Below, in pieces: positions 10,495 to 23,662 of a stretch of 64,000 nt of DNA. Where the stretch lies: positions 24,217 to 88,216 of the forward strand of contig CACJTU010000003.1 in the NCBI GenBank assembly GCA_902596375.1, given 5' to 3'. Each line of letters begins with the position of its first letter. Within the stretch, counting starts at the first letter, position 1. The notes below the pieces were generated by a model that saw only the letters and a program-made list of their open reading frames with translations, was not told the origin of the DNA and made no database searches. The position numbers were made by a program, and so were the translations under genes. The DNA is from an uncultured Pelagibacteraceae bacterium (GTDB taxonomy: Bacteria; Pseudomonadota; Alphaproteobacteria; Pelagibacterales; Pelagibacteraceae).

Positions 10495-10495
<1 letters not shown>
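9842..10495 (-). CDS. NAD(P)-binding Rossmann-fold protein (NmrA/HTATIP2-like)
   Basis: This 217-residue protein is an atypical short-chain dehydrogenase-like protein. It begins with a nucleotide-binding loop (GSSGLVGGHLV) and has FVSSGYADP where extended SDRs carry the active-site region, followed by IMRPSFLLG. Length and pattern resemble the small HTATIP2/YwnB-like family, for which no single reaction can be assigned. It follows the aspartate aminotransferase with essentially no gap (last base of its start codon meets the upstream stop), so the two are probably cotranscribed. Substrate unknown. Confidence 0.75.
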
Positions 10496-13886
<3,391 letters not shown>

Positions 13887-13905
<19 letters not shown>

Positions 13906-14639
13906 TAATTACTGGTGGAGCTACTCGAATGGGTGCAGCAATCGCAAGGAAATTATCTGGTAAAAATAAAGAAATCTTGATCCATTATAACAAGTCAAAA
14001 TTAAAAGCAGAAAAATTAAAAGAAGAATTATCTAACAAAGGTACAAAAGTATACTTAGTCAAAGGTGATTTGAGCAAAGAAACTGATATAAAAAAAATAA
14101 TTAAATTTGCAAAATCAAAACTAAAATTTTTTGATTGTCTTGTTAATAACGCTTCTTTATTTGAAAATGACAAATTAGAAAATTTTTCATTAGATAGTTG
14201 GAGTAAGCATTTAAGAACTAATTTAAGAGCACCTGCTTTATTAACTAAAGAATTCGCTAAAAATGTTAAAGGTAAAAATAATAATATTATAAATATTATT
14301 GATCAAAGAGTTTTCAAATTAACCCCTTACTTTTTTTCATACACTATTAGCAAAACTGGTTTATATACTTTAACAAAAACTAGCGCTATGAGTTTGGCTC
14401 CAGGTATAAGGGTAAATGCAATTGCACCTGGACCCACTATAAAAAATCAAAGACAATCTGAAAAACATTTCAAAAAGCAATATTTGGCAACACCCCTAAA
14501 AAGACAAGTTGATGTGGGGCAAATTTGTAATGCTGTTGACTTTTTTATTAAAAATATATCTATTACTGGTCAAGTTTTGGCTATTGATAGTGGTCAAAAT
14601 CTTAACTGGCAAACACCAGATGTAATGGGCAAAGAATGA
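13887..14639 (+). CDS. SDR oxidoreductase, FolM/pteridine-reductase-like
   Basis: This 250-residue short-chain dehydrogenase has the nucleotide motif [12 protein letters not shown], and a YTISK catalytic Tyr-x3-Lys pair, with NAIAPGP following. The TGxxxRxG form of the cofactor loop, with an arginine, is characteristic of pteridine reductases and FolM dihydromonapterin reductase, in contrast to the TGxxxGIG of most SDRs. The next gene is folB, joined by an ATGA overlap, so a role in reducing dihydrofolate or dihydropterin is likely but inferred. It overlaps the uvrB 3' end by 19 bases. No folA-like gene is in the window. Confidence 0.8.
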
Positions 14640-15061
14640 AAAAAAATAATTTAAAAATTGTCAAAATAGACAAAAATAAAAGTCTATTTAATTATGATAA
14701 AAAAATTCTAATTAATGAATTAATCTTAGATTTAAAACTTGGTTATTACGATTTTGAAAAAGAAAAACCGCAGAAAGTTAAATTTAGTCTTGAAATAGAC
14801 TATGAAGATAAAAAACCTTCAAGCGATAAAGACATAAAATCTATTGTTAATTATGGAACTATAGTAAAATTAATTACCAAACTTGTAAAAAAGAAACATT
14901 ACAATTTCCTAGAAACTTTAGCAGAAGCTGTCTTTGACGAACTATTTAAAGACAAAAGGATTGCTAAAATAATGTTGAAAATTGAAAAATTAGAAATCCT
15001 AAAACAGTGTTCATCTGTTGGTATTCAAATTACCAAAAAGAGAAGCCATGATAAGCTCTGA
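14636..15061 (+). CDS. folB: Dihydroneopterin aldolase
   Basis: FolB converts 7,8-dihydroneopterin to 6-hydroxymethyl-dihydropterin in folate synthesis. The 141-residue protein has an N-terminal extension of about 25 residues and then the conserved core: [19 protein letters not shown], the [10 protein letters not shown] substrate-binding segment, and FLETLAEAV with the conserved glutamate. The C-terminal strand ends in SVGIQITKK. It overlaps the upstream SDR by four bases (ATGA), consistent with a coupled folate unit, and overlaps the uvrC start by 14 bases. Confidence 0.88.
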   Translation: MKKNNLKIVKIDKNKSLFNYDKKILINELILDLKLGYYDFEKEKPQKVKFSLEIDYEDKKPSSDKDIKSIVNYGTIVKLITKLVKKKHYNFLETLAEAVFDELFKDKRIAKIMLKIEKLEILKQCSSVGIQITKKRSHDKL

Positions 15062-16883
15062 AATAGGAAAAGAAGTAATTAAAAAAGAGCTACCCCTAGT
15101 ACCAAAACTTCCAGGCGTATACAGGATGCTTAATGAAAAAAATGAAATTCTTTATGTAGGTAAAGCCAAAAATTTACCAAATAGATTAAGGAGCTATGTT
15201 GCAGAAAAAAATCATATAATTAGAACTGAACGAATGTTATCTCAAACAAGAAAATTAGAGATAACAACAACATCTAATGAAAGTGAAGCTTTACTACTAG
15301 AAGCAAATTTAATTAAAAAACATAAACCAAAATTTAATATACTTTTACGTGATGATAAGTCATTTCCATTTATATTTATTGGTAATAAAGATAAATGGCC
15401 TCAAATAAAAAGACATAGAGGAAAAAAAACAAAAGAAGGTTTTTACTTTGGACCTTTTGCCTCTGCTGGTTCAGCTAATTGGACAATTAAAATGATACAA
15501 AAAATTTTTCATTTAAGAGTTTGTGATGACACCGTTTTCAAAAACAGAGAAAGACCTTGTATTTTATATCAAATAAAAAGATGTTCTGGACCTTGTGTAG
15601 GATATGTAAAAAAAGAGGAATACAATCAAACAGTAGAAGATGCTATTGAATTTGTCTCAGGCAAATCTAGGAAAATTCAAAAAAATCTTTCTAACCAAAT
15701 GGAAAAGGCAAGTGAGGATCTTGATTTTGAAAAAGCTGTAATTTTAAGAGATAGAATTAAAGCATTAAACATAATTCAATCTTCACAGAGAATTAATGAA
15801 GCAAACTTAGTTGAGGCAGATGTTATTGCAGGATATAAAGAATCTGGAAAAACTTGTATTCAAGTATTTTTTTATAGATCAAAACAAAATTGGGGTAATC
15901 AAGCTTTTTTTCCAAAACATGATCCAGATGAGAAGTTTAGTGAAATCCTTAATTCATTTGTTTCTCAATTTTATGAAAATAAAAGTGTTCCTTCCTCAGT
16001 TATTCTTTCAGAAGAAATAAAGGAAAAAGTATTAATTGAAAAAACACTAACACAAAAAGAAGGTAAACAAATAAATATTTCCGTTGCGAAAAAAGGATCA
16101 AAACTAAAAGTAATTAATCAAGCAATTAAAAACGCAAAGGATAGTCTAAATAGAAAACTTTATGAAAGTCAGAATAATAAAGAATTGTTCGATGCAGTAG
16201 CCAAAAAATTTAATTTAGAAACCAATATAAATTTAATCGAGGTTTATGATAATAGTCATATTCAAGGTACAAATAGTGTCGGAGCTTTAATAGCCTACGG
16301 CGATGAGGGATTTATCAAAAAAAGATATAGAAAATTTAATATTAAGAATAAAAAAAATGAGCAAGACGACTATGGAATGATGAGAGAGGTATTAAATAGA
16401 AGGTTCAAAAGAGCAGTTCAAGAAAAAGATAATTACCTTGCTTTTCCTGATTTGGTTCTAGTAGATGGAGGAAAAGGTCAATATTCAGTCGCTAGAGAGA
16501 GCCTTAATGAATTAGGACTTCACGACATTCCAATTATTGCAATAGCAAAAGGTAAATTTAGAAATAGTGGAAATGAAACTTTTTTTCACAATGGTAAAGA
16601 ATATAAATTCTCTAGAAATGACCCTACTCTATTTTTTCTTCAAAGAATAAGAGATGAATCACATAGATTTGCCATAAGCGCTCACAGAGCAAAGAGAAAA
16701 AAAGGTATTAGCAAATCTCTATTAGATCAAATAGAGGGAATTGGAGCTATTAGAAAAAAAGCTTTATTGAACCATTTTGGATCTGCAAGATCGGTTGAGT
16801 CTGCTAGCTTAGATGAAATAAAATCTGTAGAAGGTGTTGAAGAAAAAGTAGCAAAAAAGATATATAACTTTTTTCACGAATAA
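15048..16883 (+). CDS. uvrC: Excinuclease ABC subunit C
   Basis: UvrC makes the dual incisions in nucleotide excision repair. The 611-residue protein has an N-terminal GIY-YIG nuclease domain (PGVYRMLN, then [14 protein letters not shown]), a Cys-rich segment ([15 protein letters not shown]), a UVR motif ([16 protein letters not shown]), the RNase H-like C-terminal nuclease ([24 protein letters not shown]), and tandem helix-hairpin-helix motifs at the end. I choose ATG 15048 and not a TTG at 15018, because the ATG fits the family N-terminus. It is followed after two bases by pgsA. Confidence 0.97.
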   Translation: MISSEIGKEVIKKELPLVPKLPGVYRMLNEKNEILYVGKAKNLPNRLRSYVAEKNHIIRTERMLSQTRKLEITTTSNESEALLLEANLIKKHKPKFNILLRDDKSFPFIFIGNKDKWPQIKRHRGKKTKEGFYFGPFASAGSANWTIKMIQKIFHLRVCDDTVFKNRERPCILYQIKRCSGPCVGYVKKEEYNQTVEDAIEFVSGKSRKIQKNLSNQMEKASEDLDFEKAVILRDRIKALNIIQSSQRINEANLVEADVIAGYKESGKTCIQVFFYRSKQNWGNQAFFPKHDPDEKFSEILNSFVSQFYENKSVPSSVILSEEIKEKVLIEKTLTQKEGKQINISVAKKGSKLKVINQAIKNAKDSLNRKLYESQNNKELFDAVAKKFNLETNINLIEVYDNSHIQGTNSVGALIAYGDEGFIKKRYRKFNIKNKKNEQDDYGMMREVLNRRFKRAVQEKDNYLAFPDLVLVDGGKGQYSVARESLNELGLHDIPIIAIAKGKFRNSGNETFFHNGKEYKFSRNDPTLFFLQRIRDESHRFAISAHRAKRKKGISKSLLDQIEGIGAIRKKALLNHFGSARSVESASLDEIKSVEGVEEKVAKKIYNFFHE

Positions 16884-16885
16884 TT

Positions 16886-17470
16886 ATGCTAAAAAAAATT
16901 CCAAACATATTAACGATAGGGCGAATAATAATTGTTCCTTTTTTTGTTTTAGCTTTTTATCTTCCAGGATTTTATGGTGATCTTACTGCTTTAATATTAT
17001 TTATTATTGCATCATTTACAGACTTCTTGGATGGTATGTTGGCTAGAATGTTTGGAGTAGAGTCAAAACTGGGCGAATTATTAGATCCTATAGCTGATAA
17101 AATCATTGTAGCTACAGCATTAATACTTCTGGTTATGGATGGAACAATCAGAAATTATGAGGTAATTGCAGCAATAATAATTCTTACAAGAGAAATTTTA
17201 ATTTCAGGCTTGAGAGAATTTTTAGCAAAAGGAAAAATAAAACTTCCTGTTTCAAACCTTGCTAAACTTAAAACAGTATTACAAATGGTATCGATAGCTA
17301 TTTTATTGTCAGGAGATACTGGAAATAAAATAATTAATTTCCAAGATTATAACGCTCAAACTATAGGTATAATTCTTTTATGGTTATCGGCTGCTTTAAC
17401 ACTTTTTACTGCATATGATTATATGCGAAAAGGTATTGATCACGCTATGTCTGAAGATAGTAAAGACTAG
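16886..17470 (+). CDS. pgsA: CDP-diacylglycerol--glycerol-3-phosphate 3-phosphatidyltransferase
   Basis: PgsA makes phosphatidylglycerophosphate, the committed step to phosphatidylglycerol. The 194-residue protein is full length, with several hydrophobic membrane helices. The CDP-alcohol phosphotransferase signature is present as D-G-x2-A-R then G-x3-D-x3-D (DFLDGMLARMFG, ELLDPIADKI). It lies two bases after uvrC, a pairing common in proteobacteria. Its stop codon shares a CTAG palindrome with that of the convergent ilvE. Confidence 0.95.
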   Translation: MLKKIPNILTIGRIIIVPFFVLAFYLPGFYGDLTALILFIIASFTDFLDGMLARMFGVESKLGELLDPIADKIIVATALILLVMDGTIRNYEVIAAIIILTREILISGLREFLAKGKIKLPVSNLAKLKTVLQMVSIAILLSGDTGNKIINFQDYNAQTIGIILLWLSAALTLFTAYDYMRKGIDHAMSEDSKD

Positions 17471-18348
17471 GCTGCTTTTTTCTTCCTAACTAATGCCTGA
17501 TAACTTTCATTTAAATCAATAATAGTATCACAAACTTTAAACTGATTTTCAGCAATACAAGACACTGGTGTTACCTCTGCCGCTGTTCCTGTTAAAAAAC
17601 ATCCAACAAAATTAGGTAATTCGGTTGGACTAATTTTTCTCTCATGTACTTTTATATTTTTTGATTTTGCAATTCCAATTACTGTTCTTCTTGTGATACC
17701 ATCTAAAAAAGAATCTGGTATTGGAGTGTGAATTTCTCCATTTTTATCTTTGAAAAAAATATTTGCTCCAGTTGCTTCAGCAATATTCCCTTCATGATCA
17801 AGCATTAAAGAATCTGTATATCCTTGCTTTTCTGCCTCATGTTTTGAGAGTGTACAAATCATGTAAAGACCTGACGCCTTTGTATCCCACGGTATTGTAT
17901 TAGGTGCTGGTCTTCTCCAATTTGAAATATTTAATCTTATTCCTTCTACTTTAAGTTTAGGATCAAAATATGATCCCCATTCCCATGTTGCAATCGCAAC
18001 ATGTATTTTTGTTTGTTGCGCAGAAATAGCCATCATCTCACTACCTCTCCAAGCAACAGGTCTTACATAACCATTTTCTACTTTTTGGGTTGCTATAATT
18101 TTATTGGATGCATTATTGATTTCTTCTTCTGTATATGGAATTTCAAAACCCATTCTTCTTGCAGAATGAAAAAATCTGGCTGTGTGCTCTTCTAATTTGA
18201 AAATTGAACCATCATAAACTCTCTCACCCTCAAATACACAACTAGCGTAGTGCATACCATGGCTTAAAACATGTAGTTTAACGTCAGCCCAATCAACTAA
18301 TTCGTTGTTGTACCATATTTTTCCAGATCGCTTATCGTAAGGTATCAT
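17467..18348 (-). CDS. ilvE: Branched-chain amino acid aminotransferase
   Basis: IlvE is a fold-type IV PLP transaminase for the last step of valine, leucine and isoleucine synthesis. The 293-residue protein has the typical GMHYASCVFEGERVY start of the domain, the PLP-lysine segment TKASGLYM, EATGANIFF and DGITRRTVI, and the late FLTGTAAEVTPV motif. It is a single gene, convergent with pgsA (4-base overlap at CTAG) and divergent from the regulator cluster that begins at 18422. Confidence 0.95.
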   Translation of the reverse strand: MIPYDKRSGKIWYNNELVDWADVKLHVLSHGMHYASCVFEGERVYDGSIFKLEEHTARFFHSARRMGFEIPYTEEEINNASNKIIATQKVENGYVRPVAWRGSEMMAISAQQTKIHVAIATWEWGSYFDPKLKVEGIRLNISNWRRPAPNTIPWDTKASGLYMICTLSKHEAEKQGYTDSLMLDHEGNIAEATGANIFFKDKNGEIHTPIPDSFLDGITRRTVIGIAKSKNIKVHERKISPTELPNFVGCFLTGTAAEVTPVSCIAENQFKVCDTIIDLNESYQALVRKKKAA

Positions 18349-18421
18349 GTGTGAAAATTTTTTTAATTTATAAACGAAAAATATCTTTGTATCTTTAATA
18401 TGTCAATATAACTTACCTATT

Positions 18422-18859
18422 ATGAAAGAACTTTTATATTTAAAAGATGACCAGCTTAAAGATCTAATTGAAAAACTATTCGTAAGCTACAGAGAAACCT
18501 TTTCTGACTCTAAAAAAATATTAGATAGATATTCAATTGGTTTAGCACATCATAAAGTAATTCATTTACTTTCAATGTATGAAGGGATCTCAATTTCTGA
18601 GCTGCTTAAGAGATTAAAAGTCACAAAACAAAGCTTAAATCGTGTTCTCAAAGATTTGATTAAACTTGAAATCGTCATTTTTAAAAAAGATGACCAAGAT
18701 ACCAGAGTAAAGCATATTTTTCTTAACGAAAAAGGTAAAAAAATTTTTAATGAAATTTTCAATTTACAAAAAAAGAGAATTTATAATGCTTTATTAAATT
18801 CAAGTTCGGAAGAAGTCATAAATTTTGATAACGTACTTAGTAAAATAATTAATGGATAA
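18422..18859 (+). CDS. MarR-family transcriptional regulator (PetP-like)
   Basis: This 145-residue protein has a MarR winged helix-turn-helix: a helical start, SISELLKRLKVTKQSLNRVLKDLI as the HTH, and a wing with KKDDQDTRVKHIFLNEKGKK. It is joined to an OmpR-type response regulator by an 8-base overlap and then to an EnvZ-type kinase. In Rhodobacter capsulatus a MarR-like/OmpR-like pair, PetP-PetR, is needed for cytochrome bc1 expression, and petABC lie about 8 kb away here. That functional link is inference. Confidence 0.85.
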   Translation: MKELLYLKDDQLKDLIEKLFVSYRETFSDSKKILDRYSIGLAHHKVIHLLSMYEGISISELLKRLKVTKQSLNRVLKDLIKLEIVIFKKDDQDTRVKHIFLNEKGKKIFNEIFNLQKKRIYNALLNSSSEEVINFDNVLSKIING

Positions 18860-19529
18860 ATTTATTGCACATATACTAGTGGTTGATGATGATGATGGAA
18901 TTAGATCTCTTGTAAAAAAATATTTAAATGAAAACAAATTTTTAGTCACTACTGCTGAGAATGCAGAAAATGCATTAGAGAAAACAAAAATAATTAAGTT
19001 TGATTTAATAGTTTTGGATATCATGATGCCGGGTAAAAGTGGACTTGAATTTTTAAAAGAAAATAAAAAAAAATTAGATACACCAGTTATACTTCTGACT
19101 GCCAGAGGTGAAGCAAGTGAAAGAGTTGAAGGGTTAGAGATTGGTGCTGATGATTATTTACCTAAACCATTTGAACCAAAAGAATTAATTCTAAGAATAC
19201 AGAACATATTAAATAAAACTATCAAAACAGATCAGAAAAGGGTTATAGAATTTGCAGATGTAAAAATTGATTTGAATAAACTTTTAATATTTAAAAGTGA
19301 TAAAGAATTTAAGATTAATTCAACCGAAAAAAAGATTTTAGAAAAAATGATCAACAACCCAGGCAAAACATTTTCTAGGGAAGATATTGGTCAATTAATC
19401 AATTTAGATAAAGAGAGATCAATAGATGTTATTATTACTCGGCTTAGAAAAAAAATTGAAATTGATCCAAAAAATCCAAAATTTTTACAGACAATAAGAG
19501 GTGCGGGATATGTTCTCTGGATTGAGTAA
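18852..19529 (+). CDS. OmpR-family DNA-binding response regulator (PetR-like)
   Basis: This 225-residue protein has a receiver domain (VVDDDDGIR acidic pocket, phosphoacceptor Asp56 in VLDIMMPG, conserved Lys in YLPKPF) followed by a winged-helix effector domain (EDIGQLINL, RSIDVIITRLRKKIE, RGAGYVL). It sits between a MarR regulator and a histidine kinase with overlaps on both sides, so the three are one operon and the kinase is its likely partner. By order and family it resembles PetR/OmpR of other alphaproteobacteria; target genes are not visible from sequence. Confidence 0.93.
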   Translation: MDKFIAHILVVDDDDGIRSLVKKYLNENKFLVTTAENAENALEKTKIIKFDLIVLDIMMPGKSGLEFLKENKKKLDTPVILLTARGEASERVEGLEIGADDYLPKPFEPKELILRIQNILNKTIKTDQKRVIEFADVKIDLNKLLIFKSDKEFKINSTEKKILEKMINNPGKTFSREDIGQLINLDKERSIDVIITRLRKKIEIDPKNPKFLQTIRGAGYVLWIE

Positions 19530-20829
19530 TTACTTAAAAAAAATATTACCAAAAAGATTATTTTACAGAGCCCTTCTTATGGTTGCTATTCCAGTTTTAG
19601 TTTTGCAGCTAGTAATTACAATTGTTTTTTTTGATAGCCTTTGGATTAAAACAAACAAAGGTATGACAAGAACATTGGTAAATGAAATTAGTACATTTAT
19701 TGAAGGCTATGAAAGTGAGCAAGAAAATAAACAAGAGTTGCTAGATCTTTTTTCCATATTTTTAGATTTAAATATTGAGTTCACCAATAACGAAAAATTA
19801 CAAAATACAGATACTGAAAGATGGTTTAGTCCTATCGATAGAACTTTAAGAAGAGAGCTAAAATCTAAATTTGGATTAGATGAATACTGGTTTGATACAA
19901 CAAGTTATAAAGAATTAATTGATTTAAGAATTAAATACGAAGATGGTTATTTTAAATTTTTAGTGCCTAAAGATAGGGTTGCAAGTTCTTCAGCAAGAAT
20001 ATTTGCACTTTGGATCACAGTACCTGCAATTATAATGGTGATCATTTCTCTAATATTTTTAAAAAATCAAACTAGACCAATCACTAACCTAGCTCGTGCA
20101 GCTGAAAGATTTGGTAAAGGAGAAAATATTGAGGAGTTCAAACCTTCTGGAGCCCTAGAAATAAGACAAGCAGGACATGAATTTGATAAAATGAGAAAGA
20201 GAATTGAAAGACATATAAATCAAAGAACGGAAATGTTATCTGGAATAAGTCATGATTTAAGGACACCCTTAACAAGGATGAAACTACAATTAGCTTTTAT
20301 AAAAGACAAAGAAACTGTTAATAAATTAACAGAAGACATCAATGAAATGGAGAAAATGTTAAATGAATATTTACAATTTACCAGCTCATCATATGTTGAA
20401 AAAGATGAAATGTTTAATCTATCTGAATTAATTTCAGAAGTTGTTGAAAAATATAATAATGAAAATATTTCACAAAATTTAACACCAAGAATTTACTTTA
20501 ATGGCAGAAAAAATTTAATTAATAGGTGTATAAATAATCTAATTGATAATTCACTGAAATATGCAAATAAAGTTGAAATTGACTTAAATAAAAAAAATAC
20601 AAACATATTCATTATTATTGATGATGATGGTCCTGGAATACCAAAAAATGAGTATGAAAATGTATTTAAACCTTTCTATAAAATAGATAAGGGTCGAGCA
20701 GACTCTAAATCAAGTGTTGGTCTTGGCTTATCAATTTCATCAGACATTATCAAATCTCATGGAGGAAATATAATGTTAGAAAAGTCAAAAATGGATGGTT
20801 TAAGAGTTAAGGTTTTCTTGCCTGTTTAA
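19510..20829 (+). CDS. EnvZ-type sensor histidine kinase
   Basis: The 439-residue membrane kinase has a transmembrane helix near residues 17-38, a periplasmic region of about 110 residues, a second helix near 165-190, a HAMP linker (TRPITNLARAAERFG), a dimerisation box SHDLRTPLTRMKLQL with the phosphoaccepting His248, and an ATPase domain (NLIDNSLKYA, DDDGPGIP, GLGLSIS). I take ATG 19510; a GTG three codons upstream is also possible. It overlaps its response regulator by 20 bases. The 3' end overlaps the convergent ubiK-like gene by 30 bases. Confidence 0.93.
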   Translation: MFSGLSNYLKKILPKRLFYRALLMVAIPVLVLQLVITIVFFDSLWIKTNKGMTRTLVNEISTFIEGYESEQENKQELLDLFSIFLDLNIEFTNNEKLQNTDTERWFSPIDRTLRRELKSKFGLDEYWFDTTSYKELIDLRIKYEDGYFKFLVPKDRVASSSARIFALWITVPAIIMVIISLIFLKNQTRPITNLARAAERFGKGENIEEFKPSGALEIRQAGHEFDKMRKRIERHINQRTEMLSGISHDLRTPLTRMKLQLAFIKDKETVNKLTEDINEMEKMLNEYLQFTSSSYVEKDEMFNLSELISEVVEKYNNENISQNLTPRIYFNGRKNLINRCINNLIDNSLKYANKVEIDLNKKNTNIFIIIDDDGPGIPKNEYENVFKPFYKIDKGRADSKSSVGLGLSISSDIIKSHGGNIMLEKSKMDGLRVKVFLPV

Positions 20830-21057
20830 CTTTTTTATTTTTTTTTTCTCAAGTTTATTTATTTTATTTTCAAGATTCTCAACACGTTTTGAGAGTACTT
20901 CAAACTCATCTTTACTTGTAAGTTTCATTTTAAAAACAAACTCATCTCTTTTGGATTTTAAGATATTAAATAATTCAGTAGTTAAGTCTTTTGAAGATAA
21001 TAGTCCCTGCTCTATTAATTTAGCAAACTTATCAATTATAAATTTAGAATTTTTCAT
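20800..21057 (-). CDS. ubiK: UbiK-type accessory factor (BMFP domain)
   Basis: This is a small coiled-coil protein of 85 residues (90 if started at 21072). It has the BMFP pattern, KRDEFVFKMKLTSKDEFEVLSKRVENLE, followed by a leucine-zipper-like helix and a basic tail. In E. coli UbiK/YqiC supports the ubiquinone-biosynthesis complex under aerobic conditions. The last ten codons overlap the kinase gene antisense. Neighbour lgt diverges across a 32-base spacer. The family is clear; its role here follows from homology. Confidence 0.8.
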   Translation of the reverse strand: MKNSKFIIDKFAKLIEQGLLSSKDLTTELFNILKSKRDEFVFKMKLTSKDEFEVLSKRVENLENKINKLEKKKIKKLNRQENLNS

Positions 21058-21089
21058 ATTTAAGATATACATTATAAGTATTATTAAAA

Positions 21090-21860
21090 ATGTTCATTAA
21101 TAATTTTGACCCAGTAGCCTTAGAAATATTTTCTTTAGAAATCAGATGGTATTCTTTAGCTTATATATTTGGAATTGTATTAGGCTGGATTCTCGCAAAA
21201 AAATTATTTATCCAAGACATAGAAATTAAAAATAAATTTGATGATTATTTAACTTATTTAATTATAGGTATAATTTTAGGCGGAAGACTTGGTTATATTA
21301 TTATTTATAATTTAAGTTTTTATATAAATAATCCATTAGATATATTTAAAATTTGGCAAGGAGGAATGTCTTTCCATGGTGGTTTAATTGGAGTTATTTT
21401 CGCATCTTTATTTTTTGCTAAAAAAAATAATCAAAACCCATTTTTATATTTAGATATTGTTGCTTTAGTAGCTCCAGTCGGATTATTTTTTGGACGAATA
21501 GCAAACTTTATAAATTCAGAGTTGTATGGAACTATAACTAATGTGCCCTGGGCAGTAACATTTGTTCAGGTAGATAATCTTCCTAGGCATCCCTCGCAAT
21601 TATATGAAGCACTATTAGAGGGTTTATTTTTATTTTTATTATTAATTTATTTTAAAAACAAATTTTCAAATAAACCTGGTTTAATTTCAGGATTATTTTT
21701 AATAATTTACTCAATCTTCAGATTTATTGTTGAATTTTATAGAGTACCAGACGAACAGCTAGGTTATATATTTTTAAACTTAACGATGGGACAAGTAGTA
21801 AGTTTAATATTTATATTATCAGGGGTAATCTTATTTTATTTAAAATATGAAACTCGCTAA
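21090..21860 (+). CDS. lgt: Prolipoprotein diacylglyceryl transferase
   Basis: Lgt attaches diacylglycerol to the lipobox cysteine of prolipoproteins in the inner membrane. The 256-residue protein has about seven hydrophobic helices, the early IRWYSLAYIFG motif, GGRLGYII, the conserved SFHGGLIG catalytic region, GRIANFINSELYG and RHPSQLYEA. It is the first gene of a rightward run to ychF, overlapping the following methyltransferase by 14 bases. Confidence 0.96.
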   Translation: MFINNFDPVALEIFSLEIRWYSLAYIFGIVLGWILAKKLFIQDIEIKNKFDDYLTYLIIGIILGGRLGYIIIYNLSFYINNPLDIFKIWQGGMSFHGGLIGVIFASLFFAKKNNQNPFLYLDIVALVAPVGLFFGRIANFINSELYGTITNVPWAVTFVQVDNLPRHPSQLYEALLEGLFLFLLLIYFKNKFSNKPGLISGLFLIIYSIFRFIVEFYRVPDEQLGYIFLNLTMGQVVSLIFILSGVILFYLKYETR

Positions 21861-22899
21861 AATAAATAATTTACCATTAGATCAATTTATAAATTTTGCT
21901 CTTTACGATAAGGATAAAGGTTTTTATATGAAAAAGAATCCTTTTGGTGAAGATGGAGATTTTATTACTGCTCCCAATATCACAAGATTATTTTCAGAGA
22001 TTATTGCAATTTGGACAATTACTTTTTGGAAAAGTTTAGGCTCTCCAAAAAAATTTAATTTGTTAGAACTGGGAGCTGGAAATGGCGAAATGATGAAAGT
22101 CATTGATGAGACACTTATAAATTTTCCCGAATGTTACAATGCCTGCAGTTTTGTAATTCATGAAAAAAGTGATTTTTTAATAAATGAACAAAAAAAAAAT
22201 TTAAATTCTAAAAAATTTTCATGGTTAAAAGATATTGAAAAAATAAACTCTAACCCAACAATTTTTTTAGCTAATGAATTCTTTGATGCCGTGCCAATCA
22301 AACAATTTTTTAAAAAAAAAGATGGTTGGTTTGAAAGATACGTTTTTATGAATGATGCAAAAAAGGCTGAATTTAAAGAAGAAAAAATAGATATAGAAAA
22401 AATTGAAAAATATCTAAATTTTGAAATATCAAAAAATCAGAACATAATAGAATATTCACCAGACACTTTTGAATATTTAAGAACAATTTGTGACCTAGTG
22501 CAAAAAAATGATGGAGGAATGTTAATAATTGATTATGGTTATGCAGACAGCAAAATGCATGAAACCCTTCAGGCGGTAAATAACCATAAATATTCTAACA
22601 TTTTAGAAAATATTGGAGACTCTGATATTACTTACAATATAAACTTTCATTCTTTTGAGAAATTTATAAGTCAGTTTAAAGAAATTAATTCAATTTTTAC
22701 AAATCAAAAAAAATTTTTGACAAGTATGGGTATTCTTCAAAGAGCAGAAATAATCAGCAAAAATATAGCATTTTCTAAAAAAGCAGATTTATTTTATAGG
22801 GTAAGACGTTTGATAGATGACAAGCAGATGGGTGAATTATTCAAAGTCATGCTTATAAAAAATAAAAAAAATAATTTTAGAACAGGTTTTCAAAATTGA
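21847..22899 (+). CDS. MidA/NDUFAF7-family SAM-dependent methyltransferase
   Basis: This 350-residue protein belongs to the family that includes mitochondrial NDUFAF7/MidA, an arginine methyltransferase for complex I assembly. Visible blocks are GEDGDFITAPNITRLF, the SAM motif LLELGAGNGEMM, FLANEFFDAVPIKQF, and LIIDYGYA. A role in complex I (NDH-1) assembly in this bacterium is plausible but inferred. It lies between lgt and pgeF with a 14-base overlap upstream and a 4-base overlap (TTGA) downstream. Confidence 0.88.
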   Translation: MKLAKINNLPLDQFINFALYDKDKGFYMKKNPFGEDGDFITAPNITRLFSEIIAIWTITFWKSLGSPKKFNLLELGAGNGEMMKVIDETLINFPECYNACSFVIHEKSDFLINEQKKNLNSKKFSWLKDIEKINSNPTIFLANEFFDAVPIKQFFKKKDGWFERYVFMNDAKKAEFKEEKIDIEKIEKYLNFEISKNQNIIEYSPDTFEYLRTICDLVQKNDGGMLIIDYGYADSKMHETLQAVNNHKYSNILENIGDSDITYNINFHSFEKFISQFKEINSIFTNQKKFLTSMGILQRAEIISKNIAFSKKADLFYRVRRLIDDKQMGELFKVMLIKNKKNNFRTGFQN

Positions 22900-23654
22900 T
22901 AAAATCAAAAAAACTCTCAAAAATTAAAACTATTAAACATGGTTTTTTTAATAAAACTGGCGGTAAATCAAAAAAAGTTTATAAAAGTTTAAACTGTGGT
23001 CCTGGTTCTAAAGACAATCCATCAGATGTTAAAAAAAATTTAAAAATAGTTATAAAAAAAATAAAAAGCACCGCTAAAAGTATTTTTTTACTTCATCAAA
23101 TACACAGTAATAAATTTGTTTTTATTGATGAAAAAAACACATTTAAATCAAAACCAAAAGCAGACGCAGTAATTACAAATCAAAAAAATATGCCAATTGG
23201 TGTTTTAACTGCTGATTGTGTACCAATTTTAATCTGTGATGAAAGAACAAAATTAGTTGCAGCAATTCATGCGGGGTGGAAAGGTGCATACAAAGATATA
23301 ATTAGCAAAGTAATCCAATTTATGATCAAAAAAGGATCTAATCCTAAAAATATTACTGCAGCTATCGGACCTGCTATCTCGGCTAAAAATTATGAAGTAA
23401 AAGCAGATTTTAAAAGAAAATTTATAAAAAAGGATAAAAAAAATAATAAATTTTTTAAAATTAAGTACAAAAAGCTTTATTTTGATTTACCTAAATATGT
23501 AAAATCATGTCTTTTAAAGAATAAAATAAAAAATATTGAGTCTTTAAATATTGATACATTTGATATTAATAATAATTTTTTTAGTGCAAGAAGAGCGTTA
23601 AAGTTAAATCATGATGATTATGGTAGAAATATTTCAATAATTATGCTTTATTAG
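22896..23654 (+). CDS. pgeF: Peptidoglycan editing factor PgeF (YfiH/laccase-domain)
   Basis: The YfiH/PgeF family removes wrongly incorporated serine from peptidoglycan stems and was earlier annotated as polyphenol oxidase. The 252-residue protein has HGFFNKTGG at the start, LTADCVPIL with the metal cysteine, and [11 protein letters not shown] with the metal histidine, then [13 protein letters not shown]. The start is a TTG overlapping the upstream stop. The region is lysine-rich (many AAA codons), as are its neighbours. Confidence 0.9.
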   Translation: MIKSKKLSKIKTIKHGFFNKTGGKSKKVYKSLNCGPGSKDNPSDVKKNLKIVIKKIKSTAKSIFLLHQIHSNKFVFIDEKNTFKSKPKADAVITNQKNMPIGVLTADCVPILICDERTKLVAAIHAGWKGAYKDIISKVIQFMIKKGSNPKNITAAIGPAISAKNYEVKADFKRKFIKKDKKNNKFFKIKYKKLYFDLPKYVKSCLLKNKIKNIESLNIDTFDINNNFFSARRALKLNHDDYGRNISIIMLY

Positions 23655-23662
23655 GCTTTTTA

